DNA from: Cetobacterium_A somerae
Lineage (GTDB): Bacteria; Fusobacteriota; Fusobacteriia; Fusobacteriales; Fusobacteriaceae
NCBI RefSeq assembly: GCF_044784365.2
Contig: NZ_CP173065.2
Reading direction: 5' to 3' (one strand)
Length of the DNA: 64,000 nt
The notes under the pieces were generated by a model that was given only the letters and a program-made list of their open reading frames with translations, had not been told where the DNA came from and made no database searches. Both the position numbers and the translations under genes were made by a program. Positions 8,035 to 23,600 of this stretch are shown here, piece by piece. Position 1 is the first letter of the stretch; each line of letters starts with the position of its first letter.

Positions 8035-8595
8035 TCATAAATCATTTTCAGGATTAGCTAAAAATAAACAAGCATTAACAGTAATAGGTGTTTTAGAAAG
8101 TGAGATAGCAAGAGTGTTAGTCATAGAGATTAATCCACCTTTTGAAGCACCGTAAGCTTCCCAGTTAGCTTCATTTTGATTCCACCGAGTAGATGCAATA
8201 TTTATTATTCGCCCATAGTTTTGTTTTTTATTTGCTTTTATAAACTCCTTACAGCATATAAAACTTCCACGAAGATTGACATTTATAACATCATCAAATT
8301 CATTGATAGAGATATCTTCGATACTTTTGTTAAAATTTGAAATAGCTCCATTATTTATAAGTATGTGAGCCGTTCCATATTTTTCTATAACTTGAGAAAA
8401 GGCATATTTTATTTCATTTTCTAATCTCAAATCAACTTTTATAAAATCAATATCTTTTGAAAGTTCTTTTTGCTTTTTAATATCTAAAACAACTACTTTA
8501 TATCCTTTTTTATTAAAGCCTTCGGAAAGCTGGTAACCAATGCCACCAGCTCCTCCAGTAATAATACAAATCTTTTTTAACTTATCGTTTTCCAT
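8035..8595 (-). pseudogene. Decayed short-chain dehydrogenase/reductase (internal deletion and truncated end)
   Basis: 186 residues remain against about 245 in the family. The Rossmann motif TGGAGGIG (13-20), NNG (81-83), Ser135 and YxxxK (Y148, K152) are all present. After ITVNA (171-175), where intact SDRs continue with a PG-containing substrate loop, the frame jumps directly to CLFLANPEND, a segment normally about 45 residues further on. It then stops at once instead of running into the usual glycine-rich VDGG end. This reads as an in-frame deletion followed by a frameshift near the C terminus. The ATG has AGGTGA and lies 17 bases after the giant gene, so it would be co-transcribed. Activity is unlikely without the substrate loop and C-terminal strand. 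Confidence 0.72.
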
Positions 8596-8612
8596 AATTC
8601 ACCTAACTTTTT

Positions 8613-11600
8613 TTAAAATCTTCCAATTGCATTTATAAACCATCCGTGAGCTTTGTAATCATCTACACCTAAGTTGTCACTAAATACTGAGAAGTTATAA
8701 CCTCCTCCAAATTTTAGATTTCGATGGATATTTTTGTAAATTCCTACAATTGCTCCAGAAGCAACATCACTTTCTTTTTCATCTACTAACCAGTGATACT
8801 GCCCATATATATCCCAATCATTTAAAATTGTATAATTAGCTTTTAATCCAATTAAATATATATTGTTGTTTATAATTACAGAATTTTCAGAAGCTCTAAT
8901 ATATGTATCTTGTTCTTTTCTGTAAGCTGTTTTTAGTCCTAAATCCCATCTCTCTGTTAGAGAGTAAATTGATTCAAACTCTATAATATAAGCTTTAGAT
9001 TTATCTGAATCTTTTGGATCTTCATTTAAAATAACAGTATATCTAGATAAAAAGTTTAGTCTATCATTTTCAACGGGTCTATATGCTAAACCAATACTAC
9101 TTTCTATAAATTTATAATTTTCAATATCATCTGTAAAAGCAAAGTTAACTTTACCTGCAAATGTATATTCATCACTATAAACATAGTTAAAAGTATTTGT
9201 TGTTAAATATTGTCTAATTTTTTTATCCTCTTTTTCCTCTCGATATTCTATTTTATTTTTTAACATAAAATCAGCTTTTTCCACTCTTGAGTATAGAGAG
9301 ATTGCTTTTCTTTTACTTTCTCCTTCATTATCAGGAAGTTCAATTTTTCCAAGTTGGAAAGAGGCTCCGAAAGTAACATCTTCATAAATTTCATAATCTG
9401 CACCATAAGATTGCATAACTCCATTTCTTCCAGATTCTTTTACAAATTGATTCTCTTGATAGATGTTGATTTTATCGTTTAAACGAGCTCTTTGTCCACC
9501 AGTAATTTTATTGATGTCCTCTTCTCCATCCATACTATATCCAAGATATACAGTATAATCATCTGTTAAGTTGTAATCTGCACCAACTTCAGTATAGTTT
9601 CCTCTAGTCCCAAAACTAGTTTTTCCATTTACTGTTAATTTTTCAGTTAAAGATTTCTCTCCACCAAAGGTTATGATATTGTTAGTTTCATAGTTATTAC
9701 TCTTACTTACAGTGATTTGTCCCTCTGTATAAATTGTTGTATTCTCATCAATTTCATATTCTACTCTAGCTCCAATTAAATCTCCTGTTCCAATTTCATT
9801 TTGATCAAGCTCTTTAACATGATTAAAAGCTAATCCCGCAGATATCCTTTCTGTTATTAGATACTCTAATTGAATTCCTGCAGTTTCTTTTTTATCAATT
9901 AAAGAATTAAAATAGTCTTTTTTCTCCATACTTTCATATTTAAGTTTTGTTTTCATTCTATCAGAGTTTCTAAAGTTTATCTCACCGCCGTAAGTTTCAA
10001 GCTCTTTATCTCCTAAATCAGATGCAAAAGAATAACCTGATTCTTTTTTCTCATACCAAGCTCTTACATCATTTCCATAAGGGGAGAAAACTATAGGATT
10101 TAAATCAGCAAAATTTAAAACTCCACTAAAACTATAAGCATTTCCTGAGATATTTTCAATATCACTACCTATCTTTTTAAAGTTTAAACCGCCATCAAAT
10201 GATAAGAATGAGTTGTCACTTTGGACTCCTTCACTTCTACTCACCTCACCTTTAAAATATGAATTTTCAGTGGCTTTTAAAATCACTTCTCCACCAGTTA
10301 AAGTATATCCTTTACCCTCTTTGTTTTCTTTTATATATGTTCCACTTACTCCTATATGATCATTGATAAAAGTTCTTCCACGAAGACCATAATCTTTTTC
10401 GTTCATATTTTGAGAGTTTGTTGGAATGTATTCGTAATCTACAATCAGGTACGAGTAATAATTTCCACTTGATGACCCTTGAATTATATCTTCATTTATA
10501 TTAGATGTAACTCCATTTAGAGGTTTATTTAAGATAATTCTACCTTGATAAGGATCAAATTCGTAATCTTTTCCTTCTTGAAGATATATAACTTTCTCAG
10601 TTAAGCTTGTGTTACTATTAATAACTTTTATCCAAACTTTCTCAGTTCCAGATAAAATATCTCCATTTTTAAGGAAATATAAACTTCCACCAGTTCCTAA
10701 AAATTCATCATGACCATATAAAGAGTCTGGTTCAGATGCAAAGGCAGTTAGATTATTTTTATTATCTCCAAATTTAGTTGTTTCATTTGAGGTATAATTT
10801 CCTTTAGCTCCATACAAACTTCTATTATATTGCATGTATTTAGAACCTGTGAAGCCAGTATTATAATTTCCCCACATAAGAGAGGATTTCTCATACTGTA
10901 GTTTTAAATATATTTTTCCATCAGTTTCAACATCTCTATAAATATATGATTTATCTCCATATGTTGGATAATAAGCATAATCTGTATCTTCTACTCTTTG
11001 GAATAAAGTTTGCTTATCTCTTTTTAAAATGTCGTTAAACATTTCATTTACACTATTAGCCTTTGTATCTATATGAGCTACAAATCTAAGTTTATCTTTA
11101 TATTTTCCTCTTCCATAGTAGGCTATTCTACCTTCATTATATATATTATCTGCAAAATATTCAGGTCCAAATGGATTATCAACATTTAAAACTTCTTGAT
11201 TTCCAGATATATAATTTCTTCCTATTGAGAAATCAGCTATTCCTGTAGCCATGTAATAAGTTTCTGGTAAAGTTACTTTTAATGAATATTCCTTTTCATT
11301 CCCACTTTTATCTACTACTTTAACTGGAATATTGTATTTATCACTTGGCATATATTTAGAAGCAATAAAAGCATCTTGATCTACATCGTATTCATCATCT
11401 CCAATGTAAACTTTTTCAACATCCTTTAAACCATCACCAGTGAATCGAGCCATTCCAGTATTTAGTGGAATGTTTTGTATTTGTAAAAAAATCTCATTTT
11501 TGCTCTCATAATCAAATAAATCCACAATAGGTTTCCTAGAGACAAGATCTATATATCCTACTTCTGTGGCGTCGAAGTTTCCAAATTTATCCCAAACTTT

Positions 11601-14600
11601 CAATCTCACCTTTAGTTGTTTTCCAGTTTTAAAATCTAATCTATCTTCTTTTTGGAAAATCCAGTTTATTTTCATATCATTATAGATTTTATCTCCAGAA
11701 ATAACTCCAATTGGTGATGATAGAGTTGAATCCTCTTGAGAATATATTCCAATCTCATATTTTTCTATAAAATCACCATAGTTTGTTTTTAATGTAAAAT
11801 CTAGTTCTTCTGTTAATTCACCATTTTTTACAACTACTCTTTCAGGTAGATTTAAAATTAATTCAGGTTCTATCTCAATAGAATCATTAATAACCCAGAT
11901 AGCTCCCTCTTTTAAATAGATTCTGTTTTTATCCTCTATTTTTTTTCCATCTACTCCTTTTATACTAAAATTAAATTTAGTTAATCCTTGAGGTGTAACT
12001 CTTTTAACTTGAGGATTTTCAGATAAAATCTCTACGTTCTCAGGTAAAGTTGTTGTATCCAATTTTATTTCGTAGTTTTCTCCCATTTTACTATAAACCC
12101 ACTCGTCTGGAACGTGGTATCTACCAAATCTATCAGTAATTGCAATGACTCCAGTAGGAGTTATAAGCCTCACTCCAGGAATTCCTTTTTCTCCTTCATT
12201 TTGATACCCATCTCCATTTTCATCAAAGAATACTTTTCCTATGATAGAAGCTGTATCTAGAAGGCTATCACCTATTATGGAAACAGTAGCTGTAGCTGTA
12301 TTAGAGATTTTATTTCCGTTTAAAGTCATATAGGCTTGATTTTTATATTTTCCAAAAGTCACACCTATACTAGGCTTTAATAGATATCTTACTCTAAACT
12401 TAGTAAAAGGTTCCATAGTAATAGATGGAAAGTTTAATCCATTGCCTAAAACAGGTTCTGAAATACTAGCTAAATCGTCACTTGTATTTAAAATACCATC
12501 TGACCCAGATTCAACTAATTCTGTAGTTCCTTTCACATATTTAAAACCAGGAGGAATAAGATCTTTTAGAACTACATTAATAAATCTTGATTCATTATTA
12601 TTTTCTACAATTACTTCATATTCAACAGCTTCTCCAATTTTTATATCTTTTTTAAGCGCTCTTTTAATAACTTTTAGTTCTCCTTCATTGTCAGGAATTT
12701 TCTTTATATAATTTGTAACACTGGCTGTATCAATCTTTCCAGTTAAAGGATTTTTCGCAGTAAAAATATTAGTTATTGTATCATCAATACCTTTATTAAT
12801 TTTTCCAGTTATAGTATAAACTATTTTATTTTGTCCATCAGATCTTAAATTTAAACTGTTGTTTATATCTTGATTATCTTTAACTAGAATACTCTCATTT
12901 GCAATAGTTCCATTTTCTTTAACTGTAACTGTCCAATCTGTAAATAAAGGGTTTCCATTTTTTCCTTTTAAAGATGAGATTAAATCACTTACCTCAATAC
13001 CGCTTACATTTCCAATACCTTTATTTTCAATACTTAAAGTATAGATAACAAACTCATCTTCATCACCATAACTATCTTTATCTGAGGTTTTAGACAAAGA
13101 TAAAATTGCTTCTGGTGGAATAAATGTTACACTATTTTTAAACTCCTCTTTATTTAAGGAATCTAAAACATCTGATTCTACAATAATATCTCCAGATAAT
13201 TCAGGATTTACAATAGCTGTTACTTTATAAGTAACAATACCCTTTGGAGGGATATTTACAACTTCATCAACATCAGTATTTGATAAATCATTAGCTTTAC
13301 TTATAACTAAATTTTGACTTTCTGATTTTGATATTATCCAAGAATTAAAACTTTTCAATTTATTTCCAGAGACTCCAAAAGTTAAACTATTTGTTATTAT
13401 CTCTTTAACATCAATATTATAGGCATAACCTAATCCTATATTTTCAACTATTAAATCGAACTGTACCTCTTTTCCTGGAACATAAACAGTTTGTTCTTGA
13501 GTCATCTTAGCTGCTATTTTATAGTTTTCAGATGATATTATATTTTCTGCAGTAACTCCTCCAGCTGTAGCAATATTTTTTATAGAACCAATAGCATTAG
13601 GTGCTACAAGTGCACTAATTTCATAAGTTATAGATGAATTTGGAGGCATATCTAAAGTATCATTTAAGTCAATACCTTTAACTTCATCTTTGATAGTTGT
13701 AACTATACCAGAAGATATATTTTTTACTTTTATTCTTGCTGATGATATATCAAAAGCATTTATGTTTCCAGTTGGTGTCGTAACTAAGATATCGCTTAAG
13801 ATATCTTGAACGACTATGTTATCACCATATCCTAGTCCAATATTAGAAACAGTTATATCATAAGTTAATAATTCTCCTGGGATATATTTTTCTAATTGAG
13901 GAGTTTTAGTTATAGTTATTTCAGAGTCCTTTGGTAGAGACTCAAAAGATGATGAATAAGGATCACCAAATTCACTTGCAATAACAGTATTATTTATTGT
14001 TCCTATGGCATTGTCAATAACTATAGCATCTATAGTGAAAGTTATTGTATCAAAAGTGTGGATATCCATAGTTACATTAATATCTTTTCCATTTTCAATA
14101 ACACCAGTTATAGTGCTCAATGGATCTGAAGTATAGCTAACTTTCCAACCAGGTTTAAAGGCAGGAACGATTTCTCCATTAGAATTTAAAACTGTGACTT
14201 TTGAGATTAAATCCTTTAAAAGAACATTACGAGCATTATTTACAGTGTTATTCATAATAGTTATAGTATATTTTATAGGCTTTCCAACTTCATATTCGAT
14301 ATTGTCGCCTATTTTTTTTAGTTCTAGTTTTGGTATTTGTTGTATTGCAATTACGGTTTTACTTTTATATGTATTTCCATTTTGACTAACACGTGCTGTA
14401 TTTTGTATTATTCCGATAGCATTCTCAGAAGTATTTCCACCGACAACAATAGTCACAGTAGTATTAGGAGCTATATCTCCTTTAACTAATAGATTTCCTT
14501 TAGAGATTTCATTTTGGTTAATAGTTAGAGTACTTATACCTTGATCTATAATTGAAGCCCCTATACTATTAATTTGGAAAGCTGATCCGATTCCACCACC

Positions 14601-17600
14601 TAAAATTTGTGTTTGAATAACTGCAAGATTATCATAAATAGTTGTATCCTTTAACCAACCATCTCCAGTATTTTCTATAGTTAATGTATAATAAAGTTGA
14701 TTTCCAGGTTCATAGAACCCAGCACTTTGATTTTTATTTATACTCAACACTCCTGGAACAGAATTTAGAGTTATTGAATTATTAAAAGCTGTTCCTAAGT
14801 ATGTAGCTTCTGCAGTGTTAATAATAGGCTCAATTCTAGTTTGTAAAACAATAGCTTGAACTTGTATATTTATACTTTCTCCAGGGTGTATATCAGCAGT
14901 AGCTGTCAAAATTCCATTTTGTATATTTAAATTACTAACCTTAGATAAACTATCCCATGTAGGTGTTGCTGTAATTGTTGTTAAATCAAAAGCTCCACTT
15001 AAAGATAAATTATCTTGGATAAGAACTCCTGATGCATATCCTTCTCCATTATTAGTAACTTTTATATTATAGATTAGTGTTTTACCTGGAATAAACTCAG
15101 TTGATGTAGAGGTTTTAGTTACTACAATAGTTCCAGTATTTGGTTTTATTGCTGCAACTTTAGTTGTAGTGTTTGAATCGTAAGTTAATATTGCAGTGTT
15201 AGAAATTTCTCCGATAGCATCATCTATAGCAAATCCAGTTATATTTATTGTAACTACAGTATTAGGTGCTAAATCTCCTGTTACATCTATATTTCCTGAT
15301 GTTGGAATATTTAAGGAAGTATTTTGTGAATCTCCAGAAATAGATGTATTTATTTGATATCCAGGTTTAAAAGGAAATTTTTTACTGCTATCAATTGTTT
15401 CCACTTCCATATTCTCAATAAAATCCTTAATATTTAGTCCAGCAGCAATAGCAGAACTAGTATTTTCAATAGTTATTGTAAAACTAAGATTTCCTCCAGG
15501 AGAATATGTTGAATTATTGAAAGATTTTTTCAATAAAACAGTAGCTTTTTCACTTACTGCAGTTACACTTGCATTTTTTTGTTCAATACCATTTGTTGCG
15601 ATAGCGTTATTTGTGATATCACCATAAATGTTTTTATTGACAACTCCAGAAACTGTAAAGACTGCTGCAACGCCAGGAGCAATATCTAGAGTATCATCTA
15701 AATTAAGTGTATTAGGGTAAGAGTTTTCTGCATATACAATTCCGTCTATAGGACTTGGTTTTCCTGAAACAGACCAACTAGAAAATGCTGGTGATATTTT
15801 TCCTCCTATGGAATTAGTTTGTATATTTCCTATTAAATCTTGGATTTTTATGTTGTTTAAATATCCAAGACCAGTGTTAGCAACTTTAACTTCATAACTA
15901 AGTGTTCCTCCAGGGATATACTTAGCTTCTGAAGTTAAGGTTTTGGTAAGCTCTAATTTTCCAAGAGCAGGGGAAATTACAGGAGTTCTAGAGATTAAAG
16001 TGCCTAATTTAGCTTGGTTACTAGGGATTGTCCCTAAACATTCTTCAGAAATTATTCCTGTTAACGTTATTAGAATGTTCGATTTAGGAGCCATTGTTAG
16101 TACAGTATTTAAAGAAGTATTTGCTTTAAAAGTATCACTAGGAATAAAAGTTCTTTTACTATTAGAAACATAACTCCAGTTATATTGAGATAAAGCATTT
16201 CCAATATTATCTCCAGCTAACTCTGTTACTAAAAAATCAATATTATCTATTAAAGAAATATCATTTAAATATCCATCACCATTATTTTCAACAAGAATTT
16301 CATAAATGATTTCTTCTCCAGGAGAATAAGTTTTCCCTTGAGTATAATTATTGCCACCAATACTTTTTATAGTTTTTGTAATACGTGGACTTGGCACTGA
16401 TGGTAATACATTTGTTTCGGCACTATTTGATTTGTTATCTTGAGTAACTTTAACCAAATTTGTTATAGTTCCGATAGGTCCTTCAACCTCAGTTTCATTT
16501 AGTGTAGCTTCTAACTCAATGACTATTTTTCCACTTTTTTCTAAAGCTCCACTAACAATAATGGGTTTATCTATAATATCCTTATTTAATTCAATATTTG
16601 ATACAATATTATCTCCTTGAGGATAACTAAACATTGTGACTTTATAGCTAGTAAAAGCTTTTATAGTATTTTTAAGACTACTTCCAACTAAGATATTTAA
16701 AATATCATCAGTTAAAACTATATCTGCAGCAGCAGTATTTTGTTCATCGTTTGTCAAAGTGATAGTATAATTTATAATGTTTTTTTCAGCTGGATTTATA
16801 CCATTTCCAGTTTTATAGAACTCATTAGAAGTTACAGTTAAATTTAAATCTTTTATCACTGGAGTTGAAGTAACTTCATTTGTAAAACTTCCATTTACAT
16901 TGGCAGCGTTTATTATATCTCCAATTGTTCCTGTTTTTAATTGTCCAGATAATATTATTTTTTCTGTTGAATTTGGTGCAATGTTAATAGTTTGATTTAT
17001 ATCTGTTGGACTTTCAAAAGCTAGAGATGTAGTTCCATTAACAAACTCTGTTTGGATTTTACTTAATTCATCTATTACAGGTATATCTTTTAACCATCCT
17101 TGACCTGAGTTTGTTAAATTTATTGTATAGGTTAAAGTATCTCCATCTGAATAATTTAATTTATCTACAGTTTTGTTTGCAATTAAAGCACCATCTACAG
17201 ATTCGAGAGTAACGCTATCTTTAGATAATCCAGCTGTTGCAGTATTTGTGATTGATCCATAAGCTTTTGCGTTAACAATAGCACTAATGATTATTTTTAC
17301 AGTATCTCCAGGATAAATATCAGCTGAATTTTGTAAGTAACCACTACTCAAATTAGGAGGACCTAAAACAGTATTAGAACCAGATGTTTGTTTGACAAGT
17401 TTTATATTACTAAAAGCTGGTGCTGTCGTACCATCCACTAATTCAACTGTTCTATTTAATAGATCATCTATAATGACACCATTATTAACGTATCCATTAC
17501 CAATATTTTGAACATTTAATATATATTCAACTGTTTCTCCAGGAATATAATTAGAAAGATTTGCACTTTTTGAAATTTTTAAAGTTCCAATTTCAGGTTC

Positions 17601-20600
17601 TATAATTACATTATTAGTTTCAGAAGTTGATCCGTTATAACTCCAATTGGCACTATTTTTAATTTTACCTAAAGATTTAGAACTTGCAAGACCAGCTATA
17701 TTTATAGTTAACTGAGTTCCTTTAGCTAAATCAATTTCACTATTAACTAAATCTCCAAATCTTGGGATTTTAATAGCTGAATTTTCAAAATCACCTATTA
17801 TGTTTGTTGTTATTGACCAGCCAGATTTTAAAGCTTGATTAACTGTTCCACCAGCTTGCTCTGTTTTTATACTACTTATTAAATCAGTTAGTAATAAGTT
17901 GTTAATTGTAGTATCTGAGTTATTTTTTACAATTATTTGAAATCCAATATTTCCATCTGGTGTATATGTTGAGCTTGAAGCTATTTTAGTTACTTCAATT
18001 TGAGATAAGCTAGCAGGTTTTAATGTTATAGCTTCTGCTGTATAAATTTTATCACCTAAAGTTGCTGTATTAACAACATTTCCAACTATATTTTCAGCTA
18101 AAACTCCATCTATGTTAAAGGAAACTTCAACTCCTGGGCCAATATCAATAGTTGTATTTAATCCAGCTGTTCCGTTAATATTTCCATTTAAATATGTATA
18201 GTTAGCAAAGTCACTTCCAGTAGGGCCATTATATACTACGTTCCAAGATGTAAATGCATTTCCTTGAAAACCTCCTACAATTTCTGTTTTTATATCACCA
18301 ATCAGATCTTTAAGAACTATGTTGTTACCATAACCAAGTCCATTGTTTTTTAAAGTTAATTTATATTGGACAGTATCTCCAGGTTTATATATTTTACTAG
18401 ATGGTGTAATTAAAGTTTTAGAGCCTTCTAAAATTGCTGGTTCCGAAATAATTGTAGATGACTTAGTTTCAACACCGTTTACCATTAAAGGGTTTTCAGA
18501 TATTATTCCCAGTGCCTTTTTACTAATGGTTGCAGAAGTTAATATTGTAATGGTTTGTCCAGGTAGTATATCTGCAATTTTTCTAATAAGTGTAGAACTA
18601 TCACCTGAAATAGATTCTACAAAATTTTCACCTTGGTTAACCTGAGGTAGACCAACTGATATATTTTGAAGAGCTTTTGTTAAGCTAGATGTTCCTGATT
18701 CTTCAGTTAATATATTCGTAAACATATCAGTTATTGTAACATCGTTTAAAATACCTTTTCCAGTATTACTAATTGTAATTTCATATGTAACATTATCTCC
18801 AGGCTTATATGCCTGACCTGTAAATGTATTTCCATTTAAAGTTTTGATTATATTAGTTGTTGATATAACTCCAGGATATGGTTTTAATAGTGCAGTTTGT
18901 GAATCTTGACCATAAGTGGATGTATTTAAAATATCACCAAATACTTTATTTCCTATTGTACCTGTTATTGTAAAGGTTACGTTTCCACCTTGAGAAATAA
19001 TCATATTACTAATTGATATATTTTCATTATTTTGTGGTAAAGTAGCTCCTGTTAAAGTTATATCTCCTGTTTTCTTTGTATCAATTATCCATTTGTTTCC
19101 AAAGGGGCTTACTTTAGTAGATCCATTTCCTGCTTCATTTGATAGAATAGAAGTTAGTGTATCTAAATAACTTTTACCATAAGCAGTTCCTTTTCCAACA
19201 TTTTGAATATCTATTTTATAAATAACAGTATCTCCAGGAGCGTAATTTGTAATCTCTGTAGTTCCTGTAGAATCGTAGACTTTCTTTGTATGAACAATTA
19301 CCTCTGGTGCCATTTGAGCTGTTTGAGAAGTTCGAATAACACCGTTAACATTTACAGAGTTTGTAAAACTTCCAACAGCTAAAGTGTTTACTTTAGCTAA
19401 AATAGTGTACTTTATAAATCCATTAGGCCCTATATCTACTGTCGTGTCTAAATTTTGATTATTTTTAAAAATACCAAAATCTGTAGCACTAGAAGAGTCT
19501 TTTTCAGCAGTTATAGACCATGTTTCAAAAGCTTTGCCAACTCCCCCAATAGCTAAATTTGTATTTATATCTCCAATTAAATCTTTTACAGGATAATTAT
19601 TTATTATACCTGCATTTTGATTTGTGATAGTTATTGTATATTGAATATATCCACCAGGCACATATCCTGCACTGACAGCAGTGAGGCCGTCAACATCTAA
19701 GTATCTATCCATTGTTTTTGTAACTAAAAATCTATTTTGTGGTGAGCTTGTTCCAGCTGAAACTGTATCACTATCCACATCCAATTCATTGATTATTTTT
19801 CCAACAGCTGTATCTGTAACAGTTGCGGAAATTTCATATTGAATATATCCATCTGTAGGGACATCAATTTTTACATCAATATTTGCTGGATCAGAAGGGA
19901 TAGGAGCATTAGCACCATAACCTCCAGTAGAAATATTAATAATTTTTATACTTCCTGGAACAAATGCAGGAATATTTCCACCTTTAGAACTTTCAACTTG
20001 TATGATTCCAATGTTATCTTTTAGAGAAACTTGACCAGCATTTCCCTTACTATTATTTTCAACTCTTAAAAGATAAGTTAAAGCTTGTCCTGGAAAATAA
20101 TTTCCACCTACAACTTGCTTTGTAATAGAAAGGTTTTGTCTATAAAAAGTTGTAATTAAACCATTATAATTTATATCACCTAAAATATCAGGTCTAATTT
20201 TTCCAGTTATTTTATAAACTAAATAATCTCCTTGAGCAACATCTACAACTCCTACTAAATTATTATTTGGTTTTATATCCTTTAGTGGAATAGGAATAGT
20301 TCCATTTGAAATATTTGATTCATTTTGTAAAAATTGAACATTAAATTCATTTTTCCCTGTACTAGGATTGAAAAATACATTTCCTTGAGTTCCGTTCATA
20401 AGATTTACATTTAAGTTAGTTATCTCTTCATTTATAGAAAAATTATTTAGATAGCCAACACTATTAGGAGCTACTTTTATTGTATATGTTAATGTATCTC
20501 CAGGAATGTATTTGCTTGGAACAACACTTCTAGTTATTCCTCCAGTAGAGCCTAAAACATTATTTTCTATAAAACTACTAGCTATGACATTTTCTCCATT

Positions 20601-23600
20601 ATAAACATTAACAGTATTTTTCAACTTTTGCATTAAGAGTTTAGGATTTGGAGTTGCTATAATTTTATATTCAACACCTTGTTGTGGATTTAAATTGCTA
20701 ATTAAATCATCTAACTTGTCTTTAGGTCCAATATTTATTTGTTTTCCACCTCTATAAATTGTCCAAGATAAAAAAGCTGGACCTGTAATATCAGTTGTTG
20801 AAGTTCCATTTTCATTAGCTAAATTACCAATTATAGTATTTAAATCATCAACTATTCTTATATTTTTTATTTGATTTTTTGAGTTATTTAAAACATCAAT
20901 TATATAAGTAAAATTACTTAAAGGTATTATAGATGGTATATCAGTAGTTTTTCTGATAAAAATAGTTCCATCTTCGTTGGCATTATCTTCACTAGCTGAA
21001 GCGGTACTTATATTTCCATTTTGTGGATCATACACCTGAACTTCATTTGTAATTATTCCTGTTAAATTTTTATTTAATTGAGCGACTATATTATAAGTAA
21101 TACTTCCTCCTGGAGCGATATCAACTGTAGTATTTATATCGTTGTTATCGCTTATATTTCCAATAGTTGTTCCATATCCTTTAGGTATTCCTGTTATTGT
21201 CCAAGATGAAAAAGCTTTATTTTTAGCTCCATCAACAACATTACTTAAATAATCAGTTATTGCGGCGTTATTTGCATAACCGCTACCAATATTTTCTACA
21301 ACTATTGTATATTCTATTGTTTCTCCTGGAATATAATTTGTATTAATTGAAGATTTAGAAACTCTTAAAAATGGATTTTTTGGTGATGTTGTAACTGTAG
21401 ATATAATTCCATCTGCAGTTGCACTATTTGTAAAAGTACCGTAAAAAATTTGTGTTCCGTTGTTATTAACGTTTCCAGTTATTGTAAAAATTACTTTTCC
21501 TCCTGGAGCGATATTTACTCTAGTATCTATATCTTTTCCATTTTCAATTGAATTTCCAGAAATAGAAGTTCCTTCTCCAATTAACTGTGTATCGATTGTC
21601 CATCCAGGTTCAAAAACTAACTCTTCATTACCTGATAAAAGTTCAGCTTTTATAGTTGAAATACTATCTTTAACAGGAATATTCATAGCTAGTCCACTAG
21701 AGGATGAGTTTTCAATTTCTAATGTATAGATAATAACTTCTTTTTCATTTATAATTATGTTTCCATTAGAATCTAGGTTATTTGGATAAGAACTACTATT
21801 AACACTCTTTTTAATACTCACATTTGTTGGTTTTGTTACGATACCTCGATCACTTGTTAGCTCACCATCAACTAGAGCAGTATTTATAATTCTTTGATCT
21901 GCTAAAGGATTAATCGTAGCTATAATTGTGTAAACGATATGATTTCCAGGGGATATTATAGCTTTTACATTTAAATCTTGATTGATAAGTTCATTAATTA
22001 TTCCAGTTTTATCTGGACCTGATGAAACTATATTTCCTTTAGAATCATAAATATTTCCAGTTACGACTGTTTTGGTATATGCTTGACCTTGAGCGCCTGT
22101 AACAAGAGTAGTTTTTATATTAGAAAAGATATCTTGAATAGGTATATTTACAGCGGTTCCATTACCTGTATTATTTATAGTTATTGTATATATAATAGGT
22201 TGTCCAGGAATATATTCTGTTTCATTGACCTCTTTTTGTAATTCCAACTTGTAAGGAGACATAGATATTCCATTTCCATTTTCAACAACATTTCCTAATA
22301 AATCGTCATCATAAATTTTTCCTACAATATTTGGATTAACTTTAATTATTAATTCGTAGATAACTTCTCCACTTGGGCCTAAATCAGCTACTATTGATAA
22401 GTCTTGTGTTCCAGGGTTTTCTCCTCCATAATTAAATTCACCTTGAGCAGTTCCATTACCTGTTTTGGATATAAAATTTAAACTCCAATTTTGTACAACA
22501 GAAGAAATGTCTCCATTTGTATTTAAAGCTGTTATTTTAGAAAGAGCATCTGTGATTGTTATGTTATTAGCAAATTTAGTATCTAAATTTCTAGCAATTA
22601 TGTTATAACTAATTGTTCCACCTGGAGTATATTCACTCTGATTTGGAGATTTAACAATTGTTATAGATTCATTCCCTGTGGTAATTACTTCAGCTGGATT
22701 ATATGTAGCTGAAGATGTTTGGCCGTTTATTTCGGCAGTATTAGTTATTGCTCCAATTGAAGTATCTTTGGTTATTATTGTTATATCATAATTTATCTCT
22801 TCTCCTGGATAGATAATTACATTATTATCATTTAAGTCAACATTATTTAATACTCCTCCATTTTTAAGAAGATTAGAAGTACTATTTATGGATTCATCCC
22901 CTAAATTAGCAGTGATGCTCCATGTAGCCGCAGGATTTCCATCAATATCTTGAGAGTCTATTGCACCTGAATTAGCAAGTAAAGATTTAATATTTGTAAT
23001 ATTATCTGATACAGTTAGATTATATCCAATACCTTGACCGGTATTTTTAACAGTAAGTAAATATTTTATAGGATTTCCAGGGATATAAACATCATTGCTT
23101 AAAGATTTTTTTAAAATTTCAATATTTGCTGGTTTAGATGTTAGACCATTATCTTTTGAGCTTAGATTATTTCCATTTCTGTCTAAAATAAGAGCAGTAT
23201 TTTTAATTTCACCAACAATATTTGGATTGACAAAAGTTCTAACTATATAACTGACATAGTCTCCAGGAGCTATTGAGATATTTGTTATTTTTAAGTCTGA
23301 GTTAGACGATATGGTTCCTATAGAACTATTTGCTGTTCCTACAGATGGTATAACAATTATTCTGCTTGTATCAAATGCTAAAACTTGATTACCATTTGCA
23401 TCGGTAGAGTAAATTTGAGATAAATAATCCATTAAACTCATCTTTGTTATGGGAATACTTTTACTTGTATTTGTTATTAATAACTTATATGCTACTGCTC
23501 CGTCGGGGTTATATTTACCGTTAGGATTTAAAGCTATTTTTTCAAAGGTATAATCATATTTAACCAAATCTATAGGATTGGCATCCACCTTTTGCGTTTT

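Noticed and set aside
12442..12711. Plus-strand frames inside the giant gene (also at 14194, 15943, 18343, 19839, 21460)
   Set aside because: Antisense shadows; none has a ribosome site or promoter, and the giant frame is well supported by its repeats.
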